This document shows positions 42,801-50,760 of a DNA stretch of 64,000 bases, one piece after another; the first letter of the stretch is position 1, and each line of letters opens with the position of its first letter. The DNA is from Saprospiraceae bacterium (GTDB lineage: Bacteria > Bacteroidota > Bacteroidia > Chitinophagales > Saprospiraceae), in assembly GCA_029251525.1 (NCBI GenBank), contig JAQXDE010000016.1, forward strand, positions 62,001-126,000, read 5' to 3'. The translations under genes were made by a program, and so were the position numbers. The notes under the pieces were generated by a model that worked only from the letters and a program-made list of their open reading frames with translations, did not search any database and had not been told where the DNA came from.

Positions 42801-43190
42801 AATAAGCGTGGTTTAATTAGAGATGGAAGTTGGAATTACTATTATATTACTGAGGAAGCAAGGTTCTATGATGGATATTATGACTATGCTCAATCCTTTG
42901 AGCATGGGATTGCCATTGTTCAAAAAAATGGAAAATGGGGCATCATCAACCATAATGGAATGCCAGTTATCACATCTAAATATGATAAAATTGAACCATT
43001 CCAAAATGGATATGCAAAAGTGAGGATAAATGGATTTAGTGGTTTGACTAACTTAAAAGGAGAATTAATTGTTTTGCCTGAATATGAACTTATCAGCTAT
43101 GTGGGAGAAGGGTTATTTAGAGTGGAGCAAGGAGATAAGGTTGGTTATTTCGATTCGATGGGAGAGTGGATTTGGAACCTGCAAAATTAG
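39849..43190 (+). CDS. Large secreted WG-repeat protein
   Basis: 1,113 residues starting at GTG 39849, which gives a signal peptide (SFIVFLILLFGVSLFAQ). Nearly the entire protein is built of WG/KWG repeats of 22-26 residues, more than fifteen copies, e.g. RQWGMMNSKGKVVIQPHYD, NRKWGVADIEGEIITKPKYD, NKWGFIDLNGNIIIEFKYR and GKWGIINHNGMPVITSKYD. A central non-repeat stretch lies at about 385-600 and includes a CQNCEW motif. WG repeats form beta-hairpin arrays; function in bacteria is poorly known, probably binding at the envelope. No sorting tail is seen. It is monocistronic, facing the leftward gene at 43299. Confidence 0.88.
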   Translation: MRRSFIVFLILLFGVSLFAQVGEVNKEIFFPVKINRQWGMMNSKGKVVIQPHYDAIGKFKEYGYAVMQRNNRVGLVNKYGIEVIAPEYEDVKILDSLIFAVLDASDWKVVNHRGDVILSNGYEQVHIWKRKFIGFRQNRKWGVADIEGEIITKPKYDEIILLDDEFFQTKLNGKLGLLSNNGKEILANESSQIEIYNSQLFFYQKNKKWGAVNQKGRHLIRPSFQSFFTLSDNFIKLIANSRVFLYSVPAERIITKGQYETYYSFSKKYVLCKNKRKLGLVDWFGKKLLDVKYDEIQSYGNNQFRVSIKGKWGVVTSGDQIIVPFEYDYIAPLKSNICVVKKDEKLGIVSVDGKEQINPKFDKINIGDNKVEAYLGDVFTILSFDNNGNLQGEDEFQNHVKLKIRGKKDHDSTSELSIDDNDYQLDQFEWFYDAKQDKWGLRKLEDGSVHIEPVFDWIRMERDINFTLVGIEKWNKYSFDRTTYRFDMVFGLVNNENGLLVTPVELLDIRLVDFRKGNPSARVVFSNGTHGLVAENGTYLATDYAFIDDFQDGIARMSMRGRLSGNLKNKNRSLGKVKDYLKRILSPNYMTDYTDHDKEFRNEAALTCQNCEWGYIDTIGLITVTPKYNFVKEMTSQIGIVEKDKKVGAIDAAGNVLLSCSYDQIQFLEKTNNQILQVYKNGFKYGLIDTLAEVTVELKYDEVGEFNEGRLPVLRRGLWGFTNLKGEEVIPCRYRKIGRFQEGYAAAQLGNKWGFIDLNGNIIIEFKYRRVGNFNNGLTWVATSSGVGYINDKGEKVIIPKFDKAYDFENNVARVVVNGKFGLINSFGQYFTRPKYNHIGAFNEMGIAIVQTGNQKIRYGLINKRGDLIGNTQYKKIFPFKEGLAAVQHKKRFGYIDAKGNILIEAKYSKVSSFSEGLAAVQKDGKCGYIDKNGNEIIPLTYSRCLDFDDGKAIVFNGMRNAGVINKTGEVIISPSINGLVGFSNKRGLIRDGSWNYYYITEEARFYDGYYDYAQSFEHGIAIVQKNGKWGIINHNGMPVITSKYDKIEPFQNGYAKVRINGFSGLTNLKGELIVLPEYELISYVGEGLFRVEQGDKVGYFDSMGEWIWNLQN

Positions 43191-43298
43191 CCTGAGTCAG
43201 TTTGTACTTACACAGAGGAATTTAATCAAAATATGGAAAATCGATAATGGTGGCTTCTCTTTTGACTGTTCTTTCTTTACATTGACTTGAAATAAAAT

Positions 43299-43886
43299 CT
43301 ACTCTTCTACTTCCTCCTCTTCCATAGGTACTAAGACTGGTTCTAACATAGGTAATGTAATCCATATTTTTTCTGCCATACTTTCTCGATTAAAATTGAT
43401 AAAGCCACCGGAGGCATTCGCAACATGCCTAGCAAAACTTATGAAACTATTGTAAAGTTTAGCATTAAAGGAGGAATCTAATTTTGGGAAAATAGCATTC
43501 AATTCTGCTAATTGATCAGAGATTTTTTGTTGCCTAGATATATTATTTTGGGGAAGTGAATCAATATTTTTATTGAGTCTTTCGGTAAAATTAAATCCAA
43601 TTTGTGAATAATAATCATGCAATTCATCTGGATTGGAATATGTTCTTATGTTGGCTAATTTAATGGCCCATTTTTTTTCATTGTAATCAATTTTATCGTC
43701 TGCCCCTGCAATTAAAATCGTGATAAGCGGAATAGCATTTAGCATTTTGGAAACCTCATTCTCATTTAGGTTGTTGAAATTTTGGATCATAGTATGTATG
43801 TTTTCAAAAAGATCAGATAGAGTAATCCTTAACTTTAGTATGTATGGAAAGTAAGTTAATATTTTTTGAAAGAAATGAAAAATCAA
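43299..43886 (-). CDS. Second TerB-like helical protein with acidic tail
   Basis: 195 residues from 43886; the ATG at 43790 (MIQNFNNLNENEVSKMLNAI) gives a more typical 163-residue protein and may be the real start. The segment PLITILIAGADDKIDYNEKKWAIKLANIR matches the acidic loop of TerB-like domains (i.GADGkId..E). The C-terminus is short and acidic (PMEEEEVEE). It converges on the WG-repeat gene and diverges from mutS. Function unknown; similarity to the 109-residue protein on the other side of the WG gene is by fold pattern only. Confidence 0.65.
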   Translation of the reverse strand: MIFHFFQKILTYFPYILKLRITLSDLFENIHTMIQNFNNLNENEVSKMLNAIPLITILIAGADDKIDYNEKKWAIKLANIRTYSNPDELHDYYSQIGFNFTERLNKNIDSLPQNNISRQQKISDQLAELNAIFPKLDSSFNAKLYNSFISFARHVANASGGFINFNRESMAEKIWITLPMLEPVLVPMEEEEVEE

Positions 43887-43957
43887 TCAAAGATTTATTA
43901 GTAAAATTATTTTCAATTCAATAAAACACATTTCTAACAAATACTCATAAAATCACT

Positions 43958-46663
43958 GTGTATTCTTATATTTGTAAAAAAACAAACACTTTGATAAAAA
44001 AAGGAAAGATAACAAGCAAACCTAAAAAGATTACTCCATTGATGAAGCAATATTTTGGAGTAAAAGAAAAGTATCCAGGAGCGATTTTATTATTTAGAGT
44101 TGGCGACTTTTATGAAACATTTAGTACTGATGCTGTCACGGCCTCTCAAGTCCTTGGGATTATTTTGACCAAAAGAAATAATGGAGGAGAAGATATTGAA
44201 CTGGCAGGATTTCCTTATCATTCGATGGATACTTACCTCCCACGTTTGGTGAAAGCGGGTTATCGAGTGGCTATCTGTGAGCAATTAGAAAAACCAAGTA
44301 AAGAGAAAAAAATTGTAAAGAGAGGAGTAACAGAAGTTGTTACCCCCGGAGTTGCAATCAATGATAAGTTGCTCGATCATCGAACAAATAATTATTTAGC
44401 GGCTATTTATTTTGGAAAAAAAGATGAATTAGGTGTTTCATTTTTAGACATTTCTACTGGTGAATTTATGGTTACGCAAGGTAATTCAGCATACGTCGAT
44501 AAATTGTTGCAAAGTTTCCAACCTTCTGAAATTATTTTTTCTAAAAAAAATACAACTCTTTTCGAAAAACGATTTGGTGATAAGTTTTATACTTATCCAC
44601 TTGATGATTGGATTTTTGCAATTGATTATTCTACAGAAAAACTGATCGAACAATTTGAAGTGAACAGCTTAAAAGGTTTCGGTGTCGATCACTTAGAAAT
44701 GGCACAAATTGCAGCAGGTGCTTCTTTGCATTATTTAGCAACTACTCAAAATACTAACCTCAAGCACATAAATGCACTTAGTCGAATTCAACCTGATAAA
44801 TATGTTTGGTTGGATCGATTTACTGTTCGAAATTTAGAACTAGCATTTAGTAATCATCCGAGTGGGATTCCTTTGATCGATATATTGGATCGGACGGTTT
44901 CTCCTATGGGAGCAAGGCTGATGAAAAAGTGGGTTGTTCTTCCTTTAAAATATCAAACAGCAATTGAGGCACGTCTAGATATGGTTGATTGGTTGATAAG
45001 GAATAATGAACAAGCTTCTGAGATCGAAATGAATATTCGTCAAATCGGAGATTTAGAAAGATTGATTTCAAAGGTACCATTAGGCAAAATTAATCCTCGG
45101 GAGGTAGTTCAATTAAAACGAGCTTTGGAAGCAATCGTTCCAACAAAGGCTTTACTAGAAAAAAGTGAAAATTCGTTTTTACAAAAAATAGGAGATAGTT
45201 TAAATCCCTGTAAATCAATCAAAGATCAAATTGCTAACGAATTAAAAGAGGATCCACCTGTTAACCTAGCTAAAGGAGGGGTAATCGCTGATAACTTTAA
45301 TCAAGAATTGGATGACCTTCGACACATTGTAAAAAATAGTAAAGATTTATTGTTGGGGATTCAGAAAGCAGAAGCGGAGAAAACAGGTATTACTAATTTG
45401 AAAATTGGTTTCAATAATGTTTTTGGTTATTACCTAGAGGTAACCAATAAATATAAAAACCAGAATCTGATTCCTGAGGATTGGATTCGAAAGCAAACTT
45501 TGACGAATGCGGAGAGATATATTACAGAAGAACTAAAAGTTCTTGAGGCTAAAATACTTGGAGCGGAGGAAAAAATACTTGCATTGGAGGATAAATTGTT
45601 TGAGCAGCTAGTTTTTTCAATTGCTGATTTTATTCAACCGGTACAAATAAACGCTAATTTAATTGCGCAATTAGATTGTCTTTTGTCCTTTGGAAAAGTC
45701 GCTGTAAAAAATGATTATTGCCGCCCAGAAATCAACGATTCGATGACCATTGATATTAAAAATGGGAGACATCCGGTAATAGAGCAACATTTACCGCTTG
45801 GCGAAAATTATGTTCCTAACAATGTGTACCTCGATAATGAGGAGCAACAAATTATGATGATAACTGGCCCAAATATGGCGGGTAAATCTGCAATACTCCG
45901 ACAAACTGCCTTAATATGTTTAATGGCTCAGATGGGTTCTTTTGTGCCAGCTGAGAGCGCAAAGGTTGGATGGATTGACAAAGTATTTACTAGGGTAGGA
46001 GCCTCTGATAATATTTCTTCAGGTGAATCGACTTTTATGGTCGAAATGAATGAAACGGCAAGTATCATGAATAATATCTCCGATCGTAGTTTAATTCTAT
46101 TGGATGAAATTGGAAGAGGTACCAGTACTTATGACGGAATCTCTATTGCTTGGGCAATTGCAGAGTTTTTGCATAATAATCAGATTGGGGCCAAAGCTGG
46201 CGTTCGTCCAAAAACACTTTTTGCTACTCATTACCATGAATTAAATGAACTTGCCAATAAATTTACAAGAATCAAGAATTTCAATATTGCAACCAAAGAG
46301 GTTGGACAAAAAGTGATTTTTCTTCGAAAATTAATAGAAGGGGGAAGTCATCATAGTTTCGGAATTCATGTGGCAAAAATGGCTGGGATGCCTCGGAGTA
46401 TTGTTGAACGTGCAGCACATATTTTAGTACAACTCGAACAAAAATCTATTTCAAATGAGGAGGAATCAACAGGAGCGGAGCCCGATAAAAATATTGGGAA
46501 AAAATTGCAGCAAGTTTCTCAACCAATGCAATTGACCTTTTTTGATGCGAATGATCCGATATTGGAGGAGATAAAAGATGACTTGATGGATTTGGATGTT
46601 AATTCAATGACGCCGATTGAGGCGATGATGAAATTAAATGAGTTGAAGAAGAAGTTAGACTAA
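43958..46663 (+). CDS. mutS: DNA mismatch repair protein MutS
   Basis: About 870-900 residues. GTG 43958 is the longest start; family members usually begin just before TPLMKQYF, so TTG 43991 or ATG 44042 may be real. Motifs: ILLFRVGDFYETF with the Phe-x-Glu mismatch wedge, VTPGV, Walker A GPNMAGKSAILRQ, Walker B LILLDEIGRGTSTYDG, and ATHYHELNEL. It binds mispairs and starts repair with MutL. The C-terminal tail before PIEAMMKLNELKKKL matches the usual dimer/tetramer tail. Confidence 0.97.
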   Translation: MYSYICKKTNTLIKKGKITSKPKKITPLMKQYFGVKEKYPGAILLFRVGDFYETFSTDAVTASQVLGIILTKRNNGGEDIELAGFPYHSMDTYLPRLVKAGYRVAICEQLEKPSKEKKIVKRGVTEVVTPGVAINDKLLDHRTNNYLAAIYFGKKDELGVSFLDISTGEFMVTQGNSAYVDKLLQSFQPSEIIFSKKNTTLFEKRFGDKFYTYPLDDWIFAIDYSTEKLIEQFEVNSLKGFGVDHLEMAQIAAGASLHYLATTQNTNLKHINALSRIQPDKYVWLDRFTVRNLELAFSNHPSGIPLIDILDRTVSPMGARLMKKWVVLPLKYQTAIEARLDMVDWLIRNNEQASEIEMNIRQIGDLERLISKVPLGKINPREVVQLKRALEAIVPTKALLEKSENSFLQKIGDSLNPCKSIKDQIANELKEDPPVNLAKGGVIADNFNQELDDLRHIVKNSKDLLLGIQKAEAEKTGITNLKIGFNNVFGYYLEVTNKYKNQNLIPEDWIRKQTLTNAERYITEELKVLEAKILGAEEKILALEDKLFEQLVFSIADFIQPVQINANLIAQLDCLLSFGKVAVKNDYCRPEINDSMTIDIKNGRHPVIEQHLPLGENYVPNNVYLDNEEQQIMMITGPNMAGKSAILRQTALICLMAQMGSFVPAESAKVGWIDKVFTRVGASDNISSGESTFMVEMNETASIMNNISDRSLILLDEIGRGTSTYDGISIAWAIAEFLHNNQIGAKAGVRPKTLFATHYHELNELANKFTRIKNFNIATKEVGQKVIFLRKLIEGGSHHSFGIHVAKMAGMPRSIVERAAHILVQLEQKSISNEEESTGAEPDKNIGKKLQQVSQPMQLTFFDANDPILEEIKDDLMDLDVNSMTPIEAMMKLNELKKKLD

Positions 46664-46665
46664 GA

Positions 46666-46875
46666 TTAAATTATTCTTGATATTTCAAGTTTGGCTCTAG
46701 CAATGTTTCCATTTGAAATAGTTAATTCATAGAACTTGGCCAAGTTAATAAAGTCTTTAAATAAATGCAGTCAAAAAGGATCTCTGCTTGAGACAACAAT
46801 TACCTCATCTATAGGTTGTGTTGGAATAATTTTGTTTAGTTCGTATATGTAATTAAGGAAAGGAGAGAAGATGTA
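46666..46875 (-). pseudogene. Possible gene remnant
   Basis: One minus-strand frame reads YIYELNKIIPTQPIDEVIVV, SSRDPF, an in-frame TGA, then LHLFKDFINLAKFYELTISN and GNIARAKLEISRII to a stop at 46666. The amino-acid mix looks like real protein, but there is no start and no recognised family. Confidence 0.3.
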
Positions 46876-46955
46876 CTAGTTGGGGTAGTTGAGGGCAATG
46901 TTAGCTCTTTATATTTTTTTATTAACTTTATTTTGATTAACCAAGAGCGTTATTC

Positions 46956-47005
46956 AAATAAGAAAAGCCCAATTTACAAAATTGTAAACGGGGCTTTTCT
47001 TATTT
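46956..47005. terminator. Bidirectional terminator for mutS and ffh
   Basis: A perfect 15-base arm pair (46956-46970 with 46991-47005, GAAAAGCCC/GGGCTTTTC core) encloses an inner TTTACAA/TTGTAAA hairpin. Runs of A on one side and T on the other let it work in both directions. It sits 14 bases past the ffh stop. Confidence 0.9.
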
Positions 47006-47018
47006 AGAGGATAAAAAT

Positions 47019-48356
47019 CTACCGTCTTTTTCGTCCACCCATCATATTACCCATATTCCCTTTACTCATAGAGTGCATCATTTTTTTCATCTGATCAAAC
47101 TGCTTGATAAACATATTAATCTGGTGGATATCTTGACCACAACCTTTTGCAATTCTTTTCTTTCGACTCATATTCAATACTTCAGGATTTCCCCTTTCTT
47201 TTGGAGTCATTGAGTAAATAATTGCTTCTACTTTATTAAAAGCTTTATCGTCAATTTCTACATCCTTCAGCGCTTTGCTCATTCCTGGGATCATTTTCAT
47301 CAATGATTTTAAATCACCCATTTTCCGAATTTGGTTTAACTGGCTCAAAAAGTCATCAAAATCAAATTTGTTCTTCTTGATTTTTTTCTCTAATCGTTTT
47401 GCTTCTTTTTCATCAAATTGCTCTTGTGCTTTTTCGACAAACGAAACAATATCCCCCATGCCCAAAATTCTGTTGGCCATCCGATCCGGGTGGAAAACAT
47501 CTAAAGTTTCCATTGTTTCACCGGTACTAGCAAATTTGATTGGTTTCCCAACTGTATATTTAACAGAAAGTGCAGCCCCACCTCTTGTATCACCATCTAA
47601 TTTTGTCAAAACAACTCCATCGAAATCGATACGGTCGTTAAATGCTTTAGCAGTATTTACGGCATCTTGACCAGTCATCGAATCAACTACAAAAAGTGTT
47701 TCTGTTGGATTAATTCCTTTTTTGATATTTGAAATTTCCGTCATCATTTCCTCATCTACTGCCAAACGACCAGCTGTGTCTACAATGACGACATCGTGAT
47801 TATTATTACGAGCATACTCGATGGCATTTTGAGAAATAGAGACAGGATTTTTATTTTCAACTTCTTTATAAATAGCGACACCAATTTGTTCAGATAATAC
47901 AGTTAACTGATTAATTGCGGCAGGTCTGTATACATCACAGGCTACTAATAGAGGTCTCTGTTGTTTTTTTGTTTTTAAGAAGTGTGCTAACTTACCTGAG
48001 AAAGTCGTTTTACCAGATCCCTGCAAACCTGAGATAAGAATAATACCTGGATCTTTTGTTCCTTTTCCAGTATTAATTCCTACAGATTGTCCACCCATCA
48101 ATTCAACTAACTCATCTAAGACTATCTTTACCATCATTTCACCAGGCTTAACTGCCGACAAAATGTTTTTACTTCCTAGTGCTTGCTCTTTTACCTTATC
48201 AGTAAACTCTTTGGCGATTTTGTAATTCACATCTGCTCCCACCAAAGCACGTCTGATTTCTTTAATTGAAGTTGCAACATTTAGATCTGTTAACTTTCCA
48301 TCTCCTTTCAGATTTTTAAACGCACCATCTAATTTGTCCTGTAAATTTTCAAACAT
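47019..48356 (-). CDS. ffh: Signal recognition particle protein Ffh
   Basis: 445 residues from the ATG at 48356 (MFENLQDKLDGAFKNLKG), the universal Ffh start; an in-frame ATG at 48389 adds 11 residues not found in the family. The NG GTPase domain has GLQGSGKTTFSGKLA, DTAGRLAVDE, TKLDGDTRGGAALS and GMGDIVSFVEKA. The Met-rich M domain includes KMIPGMSKAL, TPKERGNPEVLNMSRKKRIA and a Met/Gly tail. It binds 4.5S RNA and signal sequences for co-translational targeting. Confidence 0.97.
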   Translation of the reverse strand: MFENLQDKLDGAFKNLKGDGKLTDLNVATSIKEIRRALVGADVNYKIAKEFTDKVKEQALGSKNILSAVKPGEMMVKIVLDELVELMGGQSVGINTGKGTKDPGIILISGLQGSGKTTFSGKLAHFLKTKKQQRPLLVACDVYRPAAINQLTVLSEQIGVAIYKEVENKNPVSISQNAIEYARNNNHDVVIVDTAGRLAVDEEMMTEISNIKKGINPTETLFVVDSMTGQDAVNTAKAFNDRIDFDGVVLTKLDGDTRGGAALSVKYTVGKPIKFASTGETMETLDVFHPDRMANRILGMGDIVSFVEKAQEQFDEKEAKRLEKKIKKNKFDFDDFLSQLNQIRKMGDLKSLMKMIPGMSKALKDVEIDDKAFNKVEAIIYSMTPKERGNPEVLNMSRKKRIAKGCGQDIHQINMFIKQFDQMKKMMHSMSKGNMGNMMGGRKRR

Positions 48357-48976
48357 AATTTTTAATATTGGGATGGCTGATTGAGGCAACCAAATTGATT
48401 TTTAATTTAAGGCTGCAAATATAGTAGAAAAATGGGTATGATTAAAATGGATTTTTAAGAAAAAAATTGAATAATTTGTATGATTTTTTTTAAAAGAGAT
48501 CTGGAAGCCAAGTAGCTAGAGAATACTAAATTGAACAAGGTTGAAAAAATAATTCAATGATGAGCCAAGTAACTCTCGGAATGCAGTAAGTAGGGTTTTT
48601 TAGATAAAAGGACTTTAAAACATGAATTGCCCAGTTTATATGAAAGCATAAATTACCGAAAAATGCAAAAACAAAAATACCAATGAAAATTAATAGAAAT
48701 TTCATCTTTGTTGTAGATGACCAAAGAAAAATAAGGAAAGGTAATAGACTTGTAAATACAACAAGAATATTAAAGTAAAACCCTTGTCCTTTCCATTGTT
48801 TTATAGTTTAAAAAGTTCTTTTGATAGTGATTCATAATAGTAATTATCTAGTATGCTATCCATGAAAGTTTATTTTATGTTATTCTAAATATATGGTGAA
48901 ACCTTCATGGAGTAATGAATTTCACATAAAAAAGCATCATTCCATTAATTTACTTAAATTCGCACCCAAAAAAAAT
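48357..48976. other. Divergent spacer between ffh and the DEAD-box gene
   Basis: About 600 bases containing a frameshifted small membrane-protein gene on the minus strand (separate entry). The remaining flanks should hold the promoters of ffh and of the helicase gene. Confidence 0.45.
48526..48863 (-). pseudogene. Frameshifted small membrane-protein gene
   Basis: ATG at 48863 opens MDSILDNYYYESLSKELFK, then a stop. Shifting by one base at the AAAC just after gives an open frame to 48526: TIKQWKGQGFYFNILVVF, two hydrophobic helices (TSLLPFLIFLW and FLLIFIGIFVFAFFGNL), then HINWAIHVLKSFYLKN and VTWLIIELFF. The combined length of about 112 residues and the two helices look like a genuine small inner-membrane protein broken by a one-base deletion at a short A/T run, or by a sequencing error. 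Family not recognised. Confidence 0.5.
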
Positions 48977-50089
48977 ATGTCCACATTTAACGAACTTGGG
49001 ATTTCAAAAAAAATTATTCAGGCGCTTAATGAGAATAGGATTGTTAAGCCATCTGAAATTCAGCAGAAAGTTATTCCAATTTTGATGGGAGCAAAAACCG
49101 ATCTCGTTGGACAAGCACCAACAGGAACGGGGAAAACAGCAGCTTTTGGTATACCTATTTTACAAAAAATAAAACCGAAAGAACCTGTAGTACAAACCTT
49201 GATTCTTTGCCCGACTCGTGAACTTGGAATTCAGATTAAAAGAGAATTATTTCGATATACAAAGTACACTGAGAAAATTTTTGCAGAAGCAGTTTATGGT
49301 GGTGAAAAAATCGATAAGCAAATTACTTCTTTACGAAGACCTACACATATTGTGGTTGCAACTCCTGGTCGTCTGATTGATTTGGTGGAACGAAAAGCGG
49401 TGGATTTAAGTCGAGTCGAAACGGTTGTTTTGGATGAAGCAGATGAGATGTTGAAACGAGGTTTTAAAGAAGATTTGGAGAAAATTCTAACCTTCACGAA
49501 AGGAAAAGGTAATATTTGGTTATTTTCTGCCACCATGCCGAAAGGAATACAAGACATCATTCACAACTATTTATCGTCTGATGCGCATCGTATAAGAGTA
49601 CAAAAAAATCACGAAGTTAATCCCGATATAACTCATGAGTACGTGTTGTGTGATAGAGAAGATAAATTGAATCGATTGATTCGATTCCTCAAAGGACAAG
49701 GTGAGGAGCAAGGTTTAATTTTTTGTCGAACAAAAAAAATGACTCAAACTTTAGCCAAACAATTACAGGCTAGAAATTTCAAAGTGGATGCTATGCATGG
49801 TGATCTCAAACAAATTGAAAGAGATAAAGTGATGCGAGCTTTTAAAAAGAAAAATTTGCAAATGGTTGTTGCAACAGATATCTCTGCTAGAGGAATTGAC
49901 ATTAAAGATTTAGCTTTTGTTGCGCATTTTGAACAACCTGACCAGACGGAATACTATACGCATCGAAGTGGTCGAACTGCACGAGCAGGAAAAAAAGGTA
50001 TTTCTCTTAGTTTTGTTACAAATAGAGATTTAGAAAAATTGATGTTGATGGCCAAGGGGTTGGGGATTAAAATTTCAGGGCGAAAGTAG
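48977..50089 (+). CDS. DEAD-box ATP-dependent RNA helicase
   Basis: 370 residues from the ATG at 48977 (MSTFNELGISKKIIQALNEN), which matches the Q-motif spacing of the family; an in-frame upstream ATG at 48893 is less likely. All motifs are present: Q-motif PSEIQQKVIP, APTGTGKTAAF, PTRELGIQI, TPGRLIDL, DEAD, SAT, IFCRTKKMT, ATDISARGIDI and HRSGRTARAG. There is no long C-terminal extension, so it is a minimal core helicase close to the RhlE/CshA type. Probably acts in RNA folding, ribosome assembly or decay. Confidence 0.95.
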   Translation: MSTFNELGISKKIIQALNENRIVKPSEIQQKVIPILMGAKTDLVGQAPTGTGKTAAFGIPILQKIKPKEPVVQTLILCPTRELGIQIKRELFRYTKYTEKIFAEAVYGGEKIDKQITSLRRPTHIVVATPGRLIDLVERKAVDLSRVETVVLDEADEMLKRGFKEDLEKILTFTKGKGNIWLFSATMPKGIQDIIHNYLSSDAHRIRVQKNHEVNPDITHEYVLCDREDKLNRLIRFLKGQGEEQGLIFCRTKKMTQTLAKQLQARNFKVDAMHGDLKQIERDKVMRAFKKKNLQMVVATDISARGIDIKDLAFVAHFEQPDQTEYYTHRSGRTARAGKKGISLSFVTNRDLEKLMLMAKGLGIKISGRK

Positions 50090-50760
50090 AGGTGAACTTT
50101 TTGCAGAAAAGGAGTTTGACAGTAGCTTTCATAAACTGGAAGGCTACTGTTTTATTCTATAAATCCCAATGAATTCTTCCGAACAACAATGTAAATATAG
50201 GCATGTCTAAAATAGTTATATTCTAAACTAATATTTTTTAAATGCCTGATGTAATATAGATTGAGAAAAATAAAGTAATCAAGTTGGGTTTTGGAGAACA
50301 CTCATTTTAAAAATATTAAAACGTAGCAGTTGCTCTAACAATTAATCCTAGATAACAAAGGGGTAAAGTGCAATTAAAAATAAAATTCCAATAATTCGAA
50401 TAATAATTTTTGTAAAGTCCATCCAGATAGAATCATCTTATTAATTTTCGCTGCCCGATTCCACCAATTAAGATTGTTTGCTGCTTTATCCATTATCTTA
50501 CTTAAAACATATATCTATTGTTTTTATGTGATGTTTTATTTTATGAGATATTGATAAGTAATAATAATAGGCACGGTTTTTAGCCTTATCCTAAGCATAG
50601 AAGAAAATTAAATTGAATATTTCTAAATTCATAGAAATGTTACTTTAAAATAAGATGTAATATAATCATTTGATTTACAGTGTTTTATGATTTTTTTTTA
50701 AAAAATTATCCCCACAAAGATTCCCCTTTTATTTTTTTTAATCCAGAAATTTTTTTTAAG
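50090..50760. other. Spacer with terminator and a short minus-strand ORF
   Basis: About 670 bases. After the helicase terminator it is AT-rich. A minus-strand ATG at 50493 opens a 39-residue peptide (MDKAANNLNWWNRAAKINKM...) ending at 50374, overlapped in another frame by MDFTKIIIRIIGILFLIALY, a membrane-like stretch; this may be a small decayed membrane-protein gene but evidence is thin. Confidence 0.35.
50119..50154 (+). terminator. Terminator of the DEAD-box gene
   Basis: ACAGTAGCTTTC at 50119-50130 pairs with GAAGGCTACTGT at 50139-50150 (one G-U) and runs into TTTTA. It lies 30 bases after the stop. Confidence 0.85.

Larger units (their letters stand above)
46664..47018. other. Convergent spacer between mutS and ffh
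   Basis: 355 bases holding a long shared terminator at its right end and, on the minus strand, a protein-like remnant with an internal stop (separate entries). Nothing else is evident. Confidence 0.5.

Noticed and set aside
47275-47670. + strand open frame of 131 codons
   Set aside because: Antisense to ffh, whose GTPase and M-domain motifs are intact.
48790-48815. Programmed -1 frameshift in the broken membrane gene
   Set aside because: TTTAAAC is present but the reading frame does not place it as a slippery X-XXY-YYZ site, and no downstream pseudoknot is evident.
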